Assembly: GCA_023374045.1 (NCBI GenBank)
Contig: CM041777.1
Span: 483,515,594-483,579,593, forward strand
Direction of reading: 5' to 3'
Source: Limonium bicolor
Lineage: Eukaryota > Streptophyta > Magnoliopsida > Caryophyllales > Plumbaginaceae
DNA: 64,000 bases
Of this stretch, positions 34,429-50,591 are shown in pieces; position 1 is the stretch's first letter, and the number at the start of each line of letters is the position of its first letter. The notes below the pieces were generated by a model. That model saw only the letters and a list, made by a program, of their open reading frames with translations, was not told the DNA's origin and ran no database searches. A program made the translations under genes and the position numbers.

Positions 34429-34445
34429 AAAAAAGAGGGGAAATT
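34429..34445 (+). promoter_or_regulatory. Polypurine tract of the Copia element
   Basis: AAAAAAGAGGGGAAAT lies immediately before the 3' LTR. Confidence 0.82.
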
Positions 34446-35025
34446 GTAAATGTATATTTACATTATGTTTTTGATGTGGTAAAAGTGTCAGCCTGAGTCT
34501 CACCAGAAATATCTCGACAACCATTGCACCAACTTCAGTAAAAGATCTCAACAAAGCTTTTACGTAAAAGATCTCAACAAACTCTTTACTCAGCATTATC
34601 TCTAGGAGGAATCAATTAAAGAGGAAAGAGAATATTGATCAACATTATACTAGCAGATATTTTAGGATCTTTTATTTGTAGTTTATATTAGTTTTAGATA
34701 AAGATTTTCTGTAGATATATTTAGGAGGTTGTTAGCTGCCTCAAAGTAGTATAAATGTATAGAGAAAACATGGAGAGACTTTCACCGAAAAAATATAGTT
34801 TTTGAGAGAGAAGAGAGTTGTTGATAGTGATCAACGTTTTGTCTAGAATTAGACGTGAGAGTAATTGTTTAAAATGTTGAACAGATCAGGTGATGAGTTT
34901 TCAAATTATCAATAATAAAATTGATAGCGGAGTTTTTCTTCTAAAAAAATTCTGTCTCATTCTTCGTTTCTGTTCACTGTCAGTCTTGTACTAAGACTCA
35001 TGATTTTCTACATTACCAACTTACA
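34446..35025 (+). repeat. 3' LTR of the Copia element
   Basis: 580 bp, begins TGTAAATGTATATTTACA and ends ACTTACA, followed by the ATAAG duplication. Confidence 0.9.
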
Positions 35026-35030
35026 ATAAG

Positions 35031-35722
35031 AACAACATATCTGACAACAACACATCAGTCACTAGTAGTAAATAAGTACTCATATCGGTACCAGAGACAA
35101 CGATGCTCGTGCATGAAACGGAGTCTTACGAGAAAGAAATATTAGGAAGGAGTTCAAAGTAAACTTAGAGAATGGAGTTTGGAACGCAAAAATACGAAAT
35201 GTTATGCTGGATTTGCTACTCGCCCGTTTGGGCCTCAAACCCTGTCATTTCTCTCTGTATCAGTGGAAATGCACTACCAAGTTTCCAACAGAAATGCTTT
35301 TCCGAACAAAAAAAAATAAGGTATACGCTTTCATCATGCAGTTAATAAACAAATGGGTGGAAAGAAACAAGCATTCTTTAAGAAATGTTCAGTGAATATA
35401 CTACTGTTGCATTTCTTGAAGAGAATTTGTTTCTTGATCATCTAAGAAAAGAGGTATTCCAACTATAAACCTTAGAAGCACCCGTCGATAAAAGAAAACC
35501 CTTATTTTTCTTATTATAAAGTTCAGTACCCAGCCCTGCCTTATACCTCTACCAGATAAGAGTTCACACTCAAAATTCATTGATTCTCCAGTATAAACAT
35601 AACAATACACCGCACACATCATAGTAAGAAAACAACTTAGTTTCAGCACATTTTTACCATAACAAATTGCAAGTATTTTGCATCGAGGATAAATAAAAGT
35701 GCGAAATGAGCATAAATCTATC
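35031..35722. other. Spacer and probable 3' untranslated region of the DAHP synthase gene
   Basis: No separate gene is supported. The part next to 35722 is presumably transcribed with the minus-strand gene. Confidence 0.55.
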
Positions 35723-39070
<3,348 letters not shown>

Positions 39071-39237
39071 ATTGACGGAGGGTTTGGGCTTGGGTTTGTC
39101 GACGAATCAGATCGGAAATGTGGGTGGAGTTAAGGAGGGAGGAGGAATCGTGACTTGATTGAGAGTGGGTGGGCTGTCAGTTGCTGTTTACTTACCCTGA
39201 CAATAGGAAGAGGAAAGAGAGAGAGTGTAAGAAGGGA

Positions 39238-39244
39238 TTTTATA
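39238..39244 (-). promoter_or_regulatory. Probable TATA box of the DAHP synthase gene
   Basis: Minus-strand TATAAAA, 168 bp upstream of the ATG, would give a 5' leader of roughly 130-140 bases. The region between is rich in GA/CT runs, common in plant leaders. Confidence 0.5.
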
Positions 39245-39955
39245 AGGCATGCGGGGGGGTGGGTGGAAGGTTCAACTTGAACAGGTGCGCCGCTGCTCGG
39301 TAGTTGAACTTGAAGGGGATCGGGGAAGAAAGCTTTTTTCCTTTTTAGTCTTCTTTTACACTTTTGTCCCCGACATTTGAAAGCAAGGTAATAAAAGGTG
39401 TGACGGGTGTGTGGGTGCCTCCTGGTAATTGTGCGGAAGAAGTGGAATTACATTTGTGGCCCTCCACCTACTACGACCGAGTGCTCGCTCTTATACGCTT
39501 TTTCGCTTTTTTTTCTCCCTTTCAGAGGATGGCGTTGGTGCTAGTGTTGGTAACCGATAGCGTGGCGGCACAGGCAGCGCCGGGTAAAGGGGGTCAGGCA
39601 CTCATGAGTCCTGACCGACGCTTACATTTTTATTCTGACCAAAAACAAATTTAATACGTAATTTTCAAATTTTATTTTGAAAAGAAATATGTGAACGATA
39701 ATATTAAACTGAATTGTATTATGATCTTGTTCAAAAGAAATATGTGGATACATTTATCATAATTTGAATAAAAGAGTATATGATTCATTATTTAATGATG
39801 CATGTTTTTGTAGTTAATAATATATGTGAACTTTAAAGAAATAGAGATAAGAAATTCTACGTAACTATAATATTCTCTTAAAAATTTACATCTGCTTAAG
39901 CTTTTGGTTTTATTTCACCTCCCTTAATTTTAAATGGTAGCTTAACTTCCAATTA
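39245..39955. other. Upstream region of the DAHP synthase gene
   Basis: No gene. A run of G (39251-39257) and a GC-richer stretch to about 39620 then give way to AT-rich DNA. Confidence 0.5.
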
Positions 39956-39963
39956 CTGTTTCC

Positions 39964-40492
39964 TAGAGGTGATCATTCGGGCGGACGGGCCGGGTTCGGG
40001 CCGGGCCAGAAGAAAATTTTAGGCCCGTCGGCCTATTTCAGAAACCCAAGCCCGGTTTTTTATATGTTCGGGCCGGGCCGGGCTAGGCCCGGTTTTTTTC
40101 AGGTTTTGCCGAAGCCCGGCCCGCCCGGCCCGGTTTTTTATATTTTTTATATAATTTAAAAAAAATTAATTAATATAATTTAGTGTAGATTTATATACTA
40201 TGTACATTTTATTTATAATTTATAATAATTTTAGTATATATTTTATAAAAAATAAATTATATTATATATGTATATATTATATTTTGAAAAATAATAATAA
40301 ATAATATATAATCGGGCCGGGCCGGGCTTGCCCACAGGCTTACAAATGTGCCACGGCCCGGCCCGGTTTTTTATTCGGGCCTGATTTTATGTCCAGGCCC
40401 GCCCGGAAGTCCATTGGGCTCAGGCTTATCGGGCTTTTTTACGGGCCGGATCGGGCCGAGCTGCCGGGCCGGACACCTTATGATCAGCTCTA
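39964..40492 (+). mobile_element. Non-autonomous hAT element, 529 bp
   Basis: Ends TAGAGGTGATCAT and, reverse-complemented, TAGAGCTGATCAT. Exact 8-bp duplication CTGTTTCC at 39956-39963 and 40493-40500. Both arms are rich in GGCCGGGCC-like words; the middle is almost pure A/T. Confidence 0.93.
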
Positions 40493-40500
40493 CTGTTTCC

Positions 40501-42243
40501 CAACATGTCTGAGGTGTTATAGACGGTTAGGGAGTGAATTAGGGCAGGGTAGAGGAAGAGATTTTGGGATAGTGTTGGGACTAAAAAAGTGGTAAAGGAA
40601 TAGTTCATGGCTAATTATAGATTATAATCTAATAGTAGCTCTAAAGTATCCGTGACATTCTTCATTTTTATTATTTTTGAAAGGAAATATTCTTTTATTG
40701 CTTTTAACATCTGAAAGTTCTTCTACCTGTGTTCTTCGTGAATAGTTGCTCACTATGAGTTAAGTAATGGACTCACGACGAACAGAATATGCGCAACAAC
40801 AGAATCGGTAAGAATACAGAGATTTACATGTGAAATATCACTTTGTATTAACTCGTGTTTAGAATAACACTTGCTCGTACTTAAAGAGAATTGCTCTCTA
40901 TAAGCACACTCACGTAGATCACCCTCTAACTCTCAAGCTCTCTATCTCTCGCAACAAAGAGACGATGAAAGACTCATAAACGTCGCTCCAGTAATGTTCT
41001 CTCCTAAAACCCCTCAGAAGCCCTCCAACTTATCTCACTCCCTTACATATATATCGTGACAACATAGAACACAAAAACCCCCACAAAAGTTGTTAAGTAA
41101 AAAATAACTTATCTAGATAAAATCCAAACAACCGTGAAAATAACACGCTCTCCATATTCTTTTTATATCTTTTCCAAAGATGAAGATCTTCGAAGGATTT
41201 ATTATTATTATTCCTGTAAAAATCCTCGAATAAGAGTGGCAGCCCTTCACTGTGTGTGGCGCACAGAAGTCTGTGTTACGAACTCAGTCTTGTGAAGTTT
41301 GTCCAATAAAAAATATCAGCATTTATAACATCTTTGGTAACTCTTTTTTTTTAATTTAGTTAGTTTAATGTATCAAATCATTTTACTATTTTTGTACATT
41401 TTATAAAATTATCAAACACACTCATACAATAGTTACTATTTATAAGAATCCAATCGGTCTGTTGTTAGTTATACAACTGTTAGAATAAAAAAGAGTAGAC
41501 AACACTGAAATATAAATTGTAGAACTGAGACAGAAATAGATGATATTTATAACTATTTAAGGCGATGATATTTATGTTGATGACTTTGGTTTTCTTAGAT
41601 CTCGTACAAGATATATGGCATGACTTAATTATTTTAGTGTGTGACTAGGCTCCGGGGCGCGGGTTAGATGACGGACAACTAAATTCCGTCCCGCGACAGA
41701 ACCTCTGTTTCTTTTTTTTTCTTTTTTTTTCCTAATAGCAGGGAAATCAATAATGGGGTATGTTCCACATTTTTTGATCGGACGTCTCACTTTCCTTACA
41801 AACTTGTTTTTGTTTTTCATTTTTCAAATATTAAAATGTAACTATTTTGTTCTTTTGTATACAAACCTTAATAATATAGTTATATATATATATAAAATAA
41901 TTCACTATTTTTATAAAAAATATTTATTCATTAAATATTATTTATTTAATTTGATAATATTTATTTATGAACATATATCCCAACTGTAAAAATTTAAAAT
42001 AACTTAATGAAAAATACTAATTAAATATTCATATTTTTTAAAGAATTTTTTTAAAAAGATATAGCTATTGTATAATAGTTTTCTAATTTTATAATATTTA
42101 ATGTTTATACATATATATAAAAAATGAAATATAACAAAAATTGCTAATATAAAAAATACTAAGCTAATTTTTTTATTTTTTCTAAATTGAAAAAAGGGAT
42201 ATATTTAAAATATTAACATAAATTTTGTTTAACCTTCATGCTA
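40501..42243. other. AT-rich spacer
   Basis: No gene. The segment 40730-41320 is less AT-rich, and a short GC-rich patch at about 41640-41705 stands out, but neither matches a family I know. Confidence 0.45.
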
Positions 42244-44095
42244 TTATAAGTTATTGTGCATACGTAGAAACCAAAATTTGATAAATAAGTAAAGTCGACT
42301 CCTACAATTCAATTTATCGTTTTCAAATGTTTATAGTCTTCTAGTGTATCAATCAAGTTTTATAAACTGGAAAATGCTAATAAAACATTCTTATACACAA
42401 TGATTCAATATGAACGGCCAAAGGAAAAAGATGTACTAATAGTTAGTGTCATCTTTTTTATAATAGTGAAGGAAACAATTACAGATGGTTGTGTACATAT
42501 TTTTAATTATTAGTGGAAATGTTTATAAGCTATTGTGGATACGTAAAAACCAAGGTTTTTGAACACATAAAATTGAATTCAACAACTCAGTATATCATTT
42601 TTAAACGTTAATAGCCTTTAGGCTTTATCAGTTAGTCAAACTCTATGAATATTCTTATACACCATGATTCGATAAAAACGATCAAAGAAAAATATATATA
42701 ACATTTAGTGTCATCTTTTCTATAATAGTGATGGAAACGATTATAAAAGTTTGTGTACATGTTTTTAATAATTAGTGGAAACATTTATAAGTTATCGTGG
42801 ATACGTAAAAACCGAGGTCAACAAATACATAAAATCGAATCCAACAACTCAGTTTTTAGAAAATATTTTTATGCACGAAGATTCGATAAGAACAAGCAAA
42901 AGAAATGATATAACCATTAGTGTAATCTTTTTAAAAATGGTGATGAGAATGATTATAGAAGGTTGTGTACATATTTATAATCATCCGTGGAAACGTTTAT
43001 AAATTATCGTGGATACAGAAAAAACAAGGTTAATGAATACGTAAAATTGACTCCAATAACTCAGTTTATTGTTTCCAAAATAACCTTCAGGTTTATCAAC
43101 CACTCAAGCTTTGAAAACTGATAAAATGGTAAGGAAAAATATATTCTTATACACAATGTGCCATAAGAACAGCCAAAGAAAATGATATATAACAGTTAAT
43201 GTCATTTTTTTTATTTAGTGATGGAAACGATTATAGGAGGTTGTGTACAAGTTTCTAATCATCCGTGGAAACGTTTATAAATTATCGTGGATACATACAA
43301 ACCAAGGTTAATGAATACGTAAAATCGACTCCAATAACTCAGTTTATTGTTTCCAAAATAATCTTTAGGTTCATCAATCAGTTAAGCTTTGTAAACAGAT
43401 AATGGTAAAAAAAAAATCTTATACACAATGATGCAATAAGAACGACCAAAGGAAACGATATACATTCTCATAATTGAACATGTACATTCTCACATTTTAG
43501 CATGTACATCGTCACATTAAAACATGTAGATTCTCACATTAAAATATGTACAACCTCACATTAAAGTATAGAACGGCTTCCAAATAGATTACCCTAACCC
43601 CACACACCCTAGAAAAGCTAAAACACGTTGAAGGCATTTTTAGGGTTGGTAGTGGCGGGTTTAGGGTCCTAAACCTGCTACCACAAACCCTAAAAACCTG
43701 TCGAGTTAGTTGCTACAATGTAAAGTATAGAACGGTTTCCAAATAGATTACCCTACCCTCCCAAAACACCCAAAACCCACCCTAGGAAAGCTAAAAAATA
43801 TAGAAAGCATTCTTAGGGCTTGTAGTGGCGGGTTTATGGTCTATCAATAAGTGTAAGATTGACTCCAACAACTTACTTTATCGTTTCCAACTAAACATTT
43901 ACAGTCTTCACGTTTATCAATAAATCAAGCTCTGCAAACTGATAAATACTAAGAAAATATTCTTTTACACAGTGATACGATGAGAATGACCAAGGGGAAA
44001 AAATATAACCGTTAGTGTCATCTTTTTCATAATAGTGATGAAAACGATTATAGAAGGTTGTGTAAATGTTTCTAGTCATTAGAGAAATTATAAAT
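42244..44095 (+). repeat. Satellite-like tandem array of about 210-280 bp units
   Basis: Units begin with TTATAAGTTATCGTGGATACG-like sequence at 42244, 42523, 42785, 42997 and 43275 (periods 279, 262, 212 and 278). A further partial unit spans about 43840-44095. Conserved blocks include GTGTCATCTTTTTTATAATAGTG, TTCTTATACACAATGATTC and GGTTGTGTACAT. Identity is moderate, so the array is old or evolving without homogenisation. Confidence 0.85.
43563..43840 (+). repeat. Two 159-bp repeats embedded in the tandem array
   Basis: Copies start at 43563 and 43722 with AAAGTATAGAACGG and share CCAAATAGATTACCCTA and TAGTGGCGGGTTTA. They carry CCCTAAACC-like words that recall, but are not, telomere repeats. 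Confidence 0.75.
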
Positions 44096-45225
44096 GCTAA
44101 AACCTAAACCATAAAGTATAAAATGAGTTAAAAAAAGATTATCCTACACCACTCCAAGAGAGTTAAAACGTCGACGACTTATTGTAATAATTTTATCTAT
44201 TACGTATATTAACTTGTTAGTACTATTTTTAGGGATACTATATATTATTTCTTTTACTATATTGTTTACATTGTAAACTATATAAACGCCACATATGCCT
44301 TTATAAATAGATTTTTACCTTTGTGATTTATCGTATCGCAGTCTAATTTTATTAAGTAACTATGGTTACTTAGTACCTAGATTAAGAAGTATTTTAATGG
44401 TTTATGGATTTCAGTTTTTTTTATCTATCATTTAATCTATTAGAATTTTAGTACAATTGTTAAAGTTTGGGGTGTAAGAATCAAGATCATTAACATATAC
44501 TTTTTAGAATTTCTTTCATATTTAAATTTAAGATTATATTATAAGTTGTTTTTTTCTAACTTTTGTTGTGTATTTTATAATTTAGAATTAATTTAAGATT
44601 TTATGGTTTTTCTACACCTTCATATTTATTTTAGTGATTTAAAGTTTTACAATTAATAAAATTAAATTCCTTATCTTACTTTTATACTCAAACAGTGTTA
44701 TTATCCTCTAATATAAATATATACATTAACACTAAACATAATTAACAATATAAATAATCTCAACCATAGATTTTATCTTTTATTATGTTATAATAAATTA
44801 ACCCCTAAATATTTGTCTACGATTATATATAACCCTTATCAAAACTTTTTCAACTTGATATTTTATAAATCACCTTTAATTTAAGTATTTATAAAAAATG
44901 CACCAACATATGCGTCAAATAATAAAATCAAATAAAACACGTCAAGCATAAAAATATAGTTCACCTTTTGAAAAAAAAAGAAATTATTGTTTTTCCCAAG
45001 TCTCCATTAATTGCTTATGTCTGGTCAAACCCAACACTCATAGATGTGTGGCCTGGATTCTATCCGTCGGTGACGGAAATAAGGGATCCGTCACAAAATC
45101 CTTTCCGCTAGGCTCCGTCCGCTCATGATGATTGGTTTTTCTATATTTCTTTTTGCCACTTGTCATTCATCTATTGGTATAATATATGTGTGACCCCACT
45201 AAAAGTACATTTGTCCTCACCCTAT
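44096..45225. other. Very AT-rich spacer
   Basis: Nothing identifiable apart from a short GC-richer stretch at about 45060-45115 containing GTGACGGAAATAAGGGATCC. Confidence 0.5.
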
Positions 45226-45227
45226 TA

Positions 45228-45465
45228 CTCCTTCCGTCTCATATTGACTGTCCAGTTTACTATTTGGATGTGTCGTTTGATTTCAATATTTAATATATAA
45301 AATAATATATTTTTATAAATCTATGTTTTACAATAGAATCTTTATGTGAAAAACTATATATTATACAATTTATTTTTTAAACATTATTTTATTTAATATG
45401 TTTAATATTGAAGTGGAAAAACGTGCCAAAAAACAAACAGGACAATTATGACGGGACAGAGGTAG
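45228..45465. mobile_element. Stowaway MITE (Tc1/mariner type), 238 bp
   Basis: Left end CTCCTTCCGTCTCATATTGA and right end reverse-complemented CTACCTCTGTCCCGTCATAA, flanked by TA (45226-45227, 45466-45467). Its interior matches the diverged copy at 10753-10987. Confidence 0.85.
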
Positions 45466-45564
45466 TAGTTAACTATAGTAAACTTATTGGTAACACAGGA
45501 AAACCTGCATTTGCTGGCGATGAGCGAACGGGCACTAGAGTAGTATACTACGGATTGTAATATA

Positions 45565-45799
45565 CTCCCTCCGTCCTGAATTGACCGTCCTATTTGCTTT
45601 ATGCACGTTTTTCTACTTCAATACTAAGCATATAAGATAAATAAATTTTATAAAACAAAAATTTATAACATATAGTTTATCATGTAAGGAATCATATGTA
45701 AAACTTAAATTTTCAAAATTAATTTGTCTTATATATTAAAATTAAATCAAACAACATGTCTAAATAATAAACATGACAATCAATTGAAGACGGAAGGAG
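45565..45799. mobile_element. Stowaway MITE (Tc1/mariner type), 235 bp
   Basis: Left end CTCCCTCCGTCCTGAATTGA, right end reverse-complemented CTCCTTCCGTCTTCAATTGA, flanked by TA (45563-45564, 45800-45801). It lies 100 bp from the previous element. Confidence 0.9.
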
Positions 45800-46082
45800 T
45801 ATATGCTTTCAGCTTATTTGAAATTTAGAAAATAAACAAGAGGGGGAAGAAACGCATATCACCAAGTCATAATTTTGAAACTTAGGTGGATGGGAGAGCG
45901 TGTATGTATAATTTTTCTGGGGGGTTGCTAGTTGGTACAGATTTCAATTCTGAAATGTGCTCAAGTTGCTACCTAAACATCTAAAAGGCACGAGAACATG
46001 TTCACGTTTATTTTACTCTGTTTTGAGTTGCACGTGTGTTCTCTTTGTTGTCCAGTCCTCGAGGCTGGAGTCTGGACACTAA

Positions 46083-47102
46083 GGCTCTGTTCGGTCCGTA
46101 CGGCTGTTTTGACAGTATAAATGTAGCATATTTGACAGTATGAATGTGTTGGTATAAATACAACATATTTGCTGGCAGGAATGTGCTGGCATAAATGTAG
46201 CTGTTTTGAAAACTGTTGTTTGGCAGTACAACATATATGCAGCATGTTTGGTTAAGTTAGTTATATGTAGTACATTTACCGTTTTTATATACAATTATAA
46301 TTTATTATATTACACTACGTAACCTTATTTTGTTAGTAAAAATAAATAGAAAAATTCACAAATAATATATTACTATGAGTATTTAATTTACTGGAAAAAA
46401 CTTGAGAAACCAAACCAAAGAAAATAAAAATATTTATATAACCAATAATTTTTTTTTTATTTAAGCAAAATTTGTAACTTCTAAATAATATATTTTTATT
46501 ATCTAAATTTTATAATTCTTACAAATATAAAAGCGTAAAAAAAAGAGAATAAGCGTTTCAAATTTTATGATAATGTTACGTGAATTTATTTAGTGAATAT
46601 AACTTTTAATAATATAAAACATTTTTGTAACTTTGTATGTTAATAAATTTATATGCATTCATATTTCTATATACTATTTTAATATTTTAATTTATATATC
46701 AACAAGTGTGTATATTTACTGATTTTTTTAATTTTATTAATCTATGTGGTATTACAAATAATATATTGTAGATTTGTATTATAAATGTGGTTTTTTTCTA
46801 ATTTGGATGAAGAAGTAGTACTATTTTTTTATAAATTATTTGAAGCATTATGTAATTTGTAACAAATAAAGTAACTTGTAAAAAGTTTCTTTTTTTAAAA
46901 AAAAAATCAATAGTCACAATAATTGCATTATGAAGTGAGTCAAGAAACGGGAGTGAAAGCACGAAAACAAAAAAGAAGCATTTGCTGCGGACAATGCTGA
47001 CATTTATGCTCTTTTAGCCGAACAACAAAAACAAATAAAGGAGTCCAAAACAGCATATGTTGTACATTTATATTGTCCATAAAATACATGCCGAACGTTC
47101 CC
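46083..47102. mobile_element. Tourist-like (PIF/Harbinger) non-autonomous element, 1020 bp
   Basis: Ends GGCTCTGTTCGG and, reverse-complemented, GGGAACGTTCGG, flanked by TAA (46080-46082, 47103-47105). The terminal 100 bp contain related ATAAATGTAGCA / TGTACATTTAT words in inverted orientation. No transposase. Confidence 0.68.
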
Positions 47103-47105
47103 TAA

Positions 47106-47567
47106 GCAACTGTCAATTTTTTTTATAGTATTTGGTAGTCAACTAGAATTATTTTAACTATTTTAGGGACTCTATATAAAATAAATAAATTCTATAAAAA
47201 TATATTAATTTTAGAAAATTTAAGTAGGTTATTGCTTATTAATCTTCTAATATTTTTTAGTTTATATAGGAGGTTGATTTTTCTATGATTTTAAATAATT
47301 AAATCTAAATTAATGAATATTTAAGTTAAACCAATGGTATATTTATTTGTGTAAATAGTTTCAGTAAATAACTTTTGTTGGATAGTAGTTTTTGAAATTC
47401 AGTAACATATCATATTATTTTATTAAAGGTATTTTATAAAATTTTAGTAAATAATTTTATGCACGATGATAGTAATATTTATGTCAATTCTTTTAAAGAT
47501 TTATAACTATTAAATTGTTTACCTTTTATGTGTTATACACGGTACTAAGGTTAAATATAAATCATTA
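47106..47567. other. AT-rich spacer
   Basis: Nothing identifiable. Confidence 0.5.
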
Positions 47568-47576
47568 TATTTTTTT

Positions 47577-48122
47577 GGAAAAATTACATCCCCACCCATG
47601 ACGTTTGGTGAAATTACACAACCCACTCACGAGGTTTCAAAATTACTTTGTCCACCCATGTGGTTTTCTCTATTTTACATCCAACAACTTTTTTAATATT
47701 TGATCAACTTAAAAGATGCTTAAATGCTGTCCAAAGTTGATGAAACTTTACATGAAGGATGCTAAGGTGTTATATTTTAGTTTAGCGTGAAATCCAAAGT
47801 TTTTTAAGCTCATATGTGATATGTGAGAAACAATGAAACATGTAACATGTCAATGTGTTTTCATTGGGTCCCACAGGTCATATATAAAGCTTTAAAAACT
47901 TTATATTTCATGCTAGATCAAAATATAACACATTAGCAACGTTCATGTAAAGTTTCATCAATTTTGGACAACATTTAAGCATCTTTTAAGTTGATCAAAT
48001 ATTAGAAAAGTTTATGGATATAAAATTAAGGAAACCACATGGATGCGCAAAGTAATTTTTGAAACCTCGTGGATGAGATGTGTAATTTCACCAAACGTTT
48101 TGGATGGGAATGTAATTGATCC
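47577..48122. mobile_element. Long-armed foldback MITE, Mutator-like
   Basis: The left arm (ATTACATCCCCACCCATGAC, then GTTTGGTGAAATTACACA) pairs with the right arm over about 250 bp. Flanks TATTTTTTT and AATTTTTTT agree at eight of nine bases, fitting a Mutator-like 9-bp duplication. The inner arms share words with the element at 53785-54196, for example CATTTAAGCAT and AAAGTTTCATCAATTTTGGA. Confidence 0.75.
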
Positions 48123-48131
48123 AATTTTTTT

Positions 48132-50076
48132 CTTTACGGTTTGTTTACTTACTATTTTTATCTACATATTTTGCTTTATAATTGACTATACTTTAAAGAA
48201 GCTATTATATAATGGGTGGAATAGCTACTTGAATGCCAAAACTATTCGTTTCACTTTTATATGCCCAAAAAACTACCTTATGCATTTATATACATATAAA
48301 GGTATCAGCAATCGAGGGGAAATGAAAGGAACCCTTAATTAAAAAGTTTAATTGGTTTTTAATTTGGAAACAAAATATAATTTTGTTTATTGTCTTTGTT
48401 TTTTTAATATAAGGGAATCACTCTTTTATTATAAACAGTTATACTTGTTTCCAGAAAATGATCATCAATGTTTATTTATTTGATAAACATACTAATTAAT
48501 TAAATAAAATATAAATTAAACATAACCTTAATTATATATTCAGTAAAAATATGAACATTTTAATCAAAATAAATTATTAATTAATTATATTGAAACTATG
48601 ATATAATTAAAAATACCTAATACATACATTAGATAGTGTTTAGTATTTTATGAAAAAGTTTATATGTTAATATTTTTTTTATTTCTCAATGTTTTTGGTA
48701 TTAACTAAAAAATTTTATTTCATATTTAATTAATAATTTTTAGTTTATTTATTAATTTTTTCAATAATAAAAGTTTATTAAAATAAAATAAAAGTAAATT
48801 TTTATGATAATGAAATAATTAATAACCACAATTCTTATTTTTTAGTATTTATAATATACTCATTTATTTTATATTATTAAGTTTTTTAAAAACTTTATGG
48901 TATAATCTTTAAATTTTAATATTTTTTAACAAAATTAAATATTATAATATGTAGTATTTACTACATATATATTAATATTAAATATAAGTATTTAGTATGA
49001 AACAAAGGAAACAAAATGAATCATTGTAAATACTTTCTTTAATATATACAACATCTAACATATTTTCTCATAATTATGTTTAATTTAAATTTTTATTTAA
49101 GTACTATATGTTACTCATAACTAATTTATAGTTTAATTTATTTATTATTAATTAATTATAATTAAAGCTTAAATAAAAATCATATTTAATATTTATATAT
49201 TTTTTAATTCTTAAAATATTTAAATAAATTAGGCATTTATTTGAAATGACCATGTTGGATTAGGTGGGTGGGAGAAAATGATGGAAAGCGACCGAAAAGA
49301 ATACTATTCTTCATGATTTTAGGGAACAGATACGAAGGGTTTTGGATTTTTTTTAAACTGATAACAAATGAAAGATAATCATTAAAAGTTAAAATAAACT
49401 ATCAAAGAAGGATTGATTCTTTTTCCTTTTAATCATCCCATCTTTATATTACATAATGGCTCTATTTTAGTATTTATTGGTGTGTTGTGTTTTATGTGTT
49501 GTTAGTTGTGTTTTGTGTTTTATAGTATGTGTTATTAGTTGTGTGTTGTTGTAATATGTTGATAAGAAAACACTCATTTTTGATGCCATTTATAAAATCA
49601 TACGACACTCATTTTGTTAAATAATAACAAGATGAGTGTTTCCTATGATTTTATATTTTATTTTGTTTTGATAAATAACTAATTTTTTAATTTAGAATAC
49701 AAATTTATTCACAAATTCATATAATTATAGATGTTATCATGTATAACTTGTATAACTTTGTATTTAACAGGTTAATAACAAAACACTAATGTATAAAAAA
49801 TACAAAAATTCTTTTAAATCCAAAATATAATATGAGTAATAATAAATCTCAGTTCCTAAATAAATTAAATAATTATAACAAACCCTTTTAATAATTTTTT
49901 TAGAGATATTTAGTTGAAATCATATCAAATTTGAACATTATAAGTTTATTATTTATTTTTAATCTAATTTTCCAATGAAAATATTTTATAATAAAATAGT
50001 ATCCACACGTGTAGTAGAGTTGTGCTGATGTGAACAAAAAAATATTTTAAAAAATCTTAAATATGTGTAAATTATT
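48132..50076. other. Extremely AT-rich spacer
   Basis: Long A/T tracts with hardly any G or C; no gene, no transposon end found. Confidence 0.55.
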
Positions 50077-50591
50077 GGGAACCTTTTTAAGTTTTGATAT
50101 AATATAATTCACCCCTTGGAATTATCAATAGTACTTAAAATCACCCTGAGGTAATAGAATCCCTAACTACGAGCCTCAAACTGTAACTTTGTTATCATTC
50201 CGTTATCTATTCGCTTCATTTTCAAACTTAGTCTTAGTCTCTCTCATCCAAATTGGGGGAATGTATGTAGGTGATGAGAGATTAGTGTTGAAGATTTGGG
50301 GATTAATTTTAGGGGAATAGATGTGGGGAAAACTAAGTTAGGGTTTACGATTTTAAGAGTTAGAAGTGAGATGAGGGATTGAGTCGGAAAATAAAGTGGG
50401 TAGGTAGTGTTTTCTTTCTCTAGTGTGGCACTATTATTTTGGGTAAGCTGACAGGTCAGTATGTACTCGGAATAATAACAGAGTTACAGTTTGGGGGCTC
50501 ATAGTCAAAAATTTTGTTACCTCGAGGTGGTTATAAATAATATTGATAATTACAAGAGGTGAACTGTATTATCCCAACCTCAAAGGTTCCG
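50077..50591. mobile_element. Foldback MITE with arms of about 130 bp
   Basis: Left arm words TTCACCCCTTGGAATTATCA, CCTCAAACTGTAACT and GTTATCATTCCG recur reverse-complemented in the right arm. Ends near GGGAACC and GGTTCC. I could not find a clean target duplication, so superfamily and exact ends are open. Confidence 0.6.

Larger units (their letters stand above)
30047..35025 (+). mobile_element. Decayed Copia retrotransposon, possibly Sirevirus lineage
   Basis: Two LTRs (30047-30630 and 34446-35025) and a 5-bp duplication ATAAG at 30042-30046 and 35026-35030. The interior has a Met-tRNA primer site, a gag with stop codons, a second zinc knuckle followed by a mutated protease start, and the C-terminal part of the reverse transcriptase/RNase H. 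Integrase and most of reverse transcriptase are gone. A long gag with a coiled-coil stretch, a second knuckle before protease and 1.3 kb after the polymerase before the LTR fit Sireviruses; this lineage call is inference. Confidence 0.9.

Noticed and set aside
43580..43710. CCCTAAACC words resembling telomere repeats
   Set aside because: Irregular and few; they are part of the 159-bp repeat, not a telomeric tract.
47577..48342. Open frame 48043-48342 overlapping the foldback element
   Set aside because: Runs from the palindrome arm into AT-rich spacer, hydrophobic only by base composition, no domain.
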